DNA of 64,000 nucleotides, taken from the NCBI GenBank assembly GCA_963793845.1, contig CAWCBG010000004.1, forward strand, positions 1 through 64,000, read 5' to 3'. The stretch's first letter is position 1. Each line of letters begins with the position of its first letter. The notes beneath the pieces were generated by a model. It had not been told where the DNA came from and searched no databases. It saw only the letters and a list, made by a program, of their open reading frames with translations. Of this stretch, positions 62,890 to 64,000 are shown in pieces. Both the position numbers and the translations under genes were made by a program. The DNA comes from CAWCBG01 sp963793845 (GTDB lineage: Bacteria > Acidobacteriota > Terriglobia > Terriglobales > Acidobacteriaceae).

Positions 62890-64000
62890 CTATCCACGGC
62901 CCTTGCGGTACAGGCGGATGAGATTATTGGTCGAGCTGTCGTGCGCCAGCGCAGGCTCGGTCGTGTTCTCCAACTCCGGGATAATGCGTTGCGCCAAGAC
63001 TTTTCCTAGTTCCACGCCCCACTGGTCAAACGAATCGATGTCCCAGATCGTGCCTTGGGTGAATACACTGTGTTCATACAAGGCGACCAGCCTGCCGAGC
63101 GTCGCGGGCGTCAGTTCGTCCGCAAGGATCGTGTTGGTTGGACGATTGCCCTCAAAGACCCGGTGCGGTACCAGCCAGTCCGGCGTGCCTTCGGCCTTCA
63201 CCTGCTCGGGCGTCTTGCCAAACGCCAGCGCTTCCGTCTGCGCAAAAACATTGGCCATCAACAGGTCATGATGACGGCCCAGCGGATTCAGCGTCTTGTA
63301 GAAGCCGATGAAGTCGCACGGGATGAGCCGGGTCCCCTGGTGAATCAACTGGTAGAACGAGTGCTGGCCGTTGGTGCCGGGCTCGCCCCAGTAGATGGGG
63401 CCGGTGTCGTAATCAACCCGCGCGCCTTCCAGCGTGACGTGCTTGCCGTTGCTCTCCATCGTTAACTGCTGGAGATATGCCGGGAACCGCTTGAGGTACT
63501 GCTCGTAGGGCAGAACGGCCACGGTTTGCGCGCCAAAGAAGTCGTTGTACCAGACCGACAGGAGACCCAGCAGAACCGGCAGATTGCTCTCGAACGGCGC
63601 GGTGCGGAAGTGCTCGTCAATTTCGTGAAAGCCTGCCAGCATGTCGCGGAAATTGTCGGGACCGATGGCCAGCATGGTCGAGAGGCCAATGGCCGAGTCC
63701 ATGGAATAGCGGCCCCCGACCCAGTCCCAGAACTCGAACATGTTGGCCGTGTCGATGCCGAACTTGGACACGCCTTCCGCGTTCGTCGACACCGCGACAA
63801 AATGCTTGGCGATCGCTTTCTCGTCACCGCCCAAGACCTTTCAGTGCCCAATCGCGCGCGGTGTGCGCGTTGGTCATGGTCTCCAGCGTGGTGAAGGTCT
63901 TGGACGACACGATGAAGAGCGTCTCATCGGCATTAAGGTCGACGACCGCTTCCGCGAAGTCGGTGCCGTCCACATTGGAGACGAAGCGGAAAGTCATGTC
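62890..64000 (-). CDS. pgi: Glucose-6-phosphate isomerase, 5' end beyond the window, one frameshift
   Basis: Interconverts glucose-6- and fructose-6-phosphate. About 370 codons are visible. The window edge gives DMTFRFVSNVDGTDFAEAV, then LFIVSSKTFTTLETMTNAHTARDWALK, the first PGI signature region. One extra base at about 63838 separates this from GGDEKAIAKHFVAVSTN; after it the frame is intact, with VGGRYSMDSAIGLSTMLAIG, EPGTNGQHSFYQLIHQGTRLIPCDFIGFYK and the end KGRG. It is the first gene of a minus-strand cluster with gnd, zwf, pgl and rpiB. Confidence 0.92.

Overview
The window looks like a piece of an Acidobacteriota (Terriglobia / Koribacter-like) chromosome. This is inferred from gene content and style, not from a database search. 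The DNA is GC-rich and Gram-negative in character: TolC, HlyD and TonB proteins, a patatin fused to an outer-membrane barrel, Tat translocase, and an HpnJ-type hopanoid enzyme. DUF2934, a PEP-CTERM protein and intergenic repeats of the type 'GTCATTCCGACC...GGAGGAACC' fit the same group. There are no phage, plasmid or transposase genes and no CRISPR array. Most of the sequence is chromosomal housekeeping and metabolism.

Layout. 1-9 kb: the end of a tRNA-Val, a small beta-barrel-like protein, a DUF433/DUF5615 toxin-antitoxin pair, queF, then an HlyD-TPR-TolC export operon followed by the hopanoid radical-SAM gene hpnJ and two half-size DMT transporters. 9-20.6 kb: a segment bounded by a ~445 bp imperfect inverted repeat. 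It carries an osmotic-stress-like set (treS, a glycosyltransferase, a small-conductance channel-like protein), a TonB protein, an M28 peptidase, and mutY with a redoxin. 20.6-26 kb: tatA/B-tatC, a C-terminal processing protease and glnS. 26-33.5 kb: PEP carboxylase flanked by two frameshifted glycoside hydrolases (GH2 and GH5-like). 33.7-39.9 kb: a galactose region (galK-galT, SLC5 symporter, small membrane protein) plus yceH and a second, different GalT. 40-47.5 kb: a frameshifted class III aminotransferase, SDR, cysS, a nickel/cobalt transporter, an EamA transporter and pgsA. 47.8-58.7 kb: yraN, ribosomal protein S1, trmJ, a cyclic-nucleotide-binding protein, a patatin-barrel protein, TauE, an S9 peptidase, a PEP-CTERM protein and DUF2934. 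58.8-64 kb: a sugar-phosphate cluster on the minus strand, transcribed pgi-gnd-zwf-pgl-rpiB, with pgi running off the window.

Two general points matter to a reader. First, five genes (GH2, GH5-like, aminotransferase, zwf, pgi) are broken by single extra bases, nine sites in all. The same polarity everywhere, and the presence of central metabolic genes, point to read or assembly error more than to real decay. Second, the non-coding stretches are not empty: they hold several families of short palindromic repeats, including a MITE-like element present twice and a 170 bp segment present three times.
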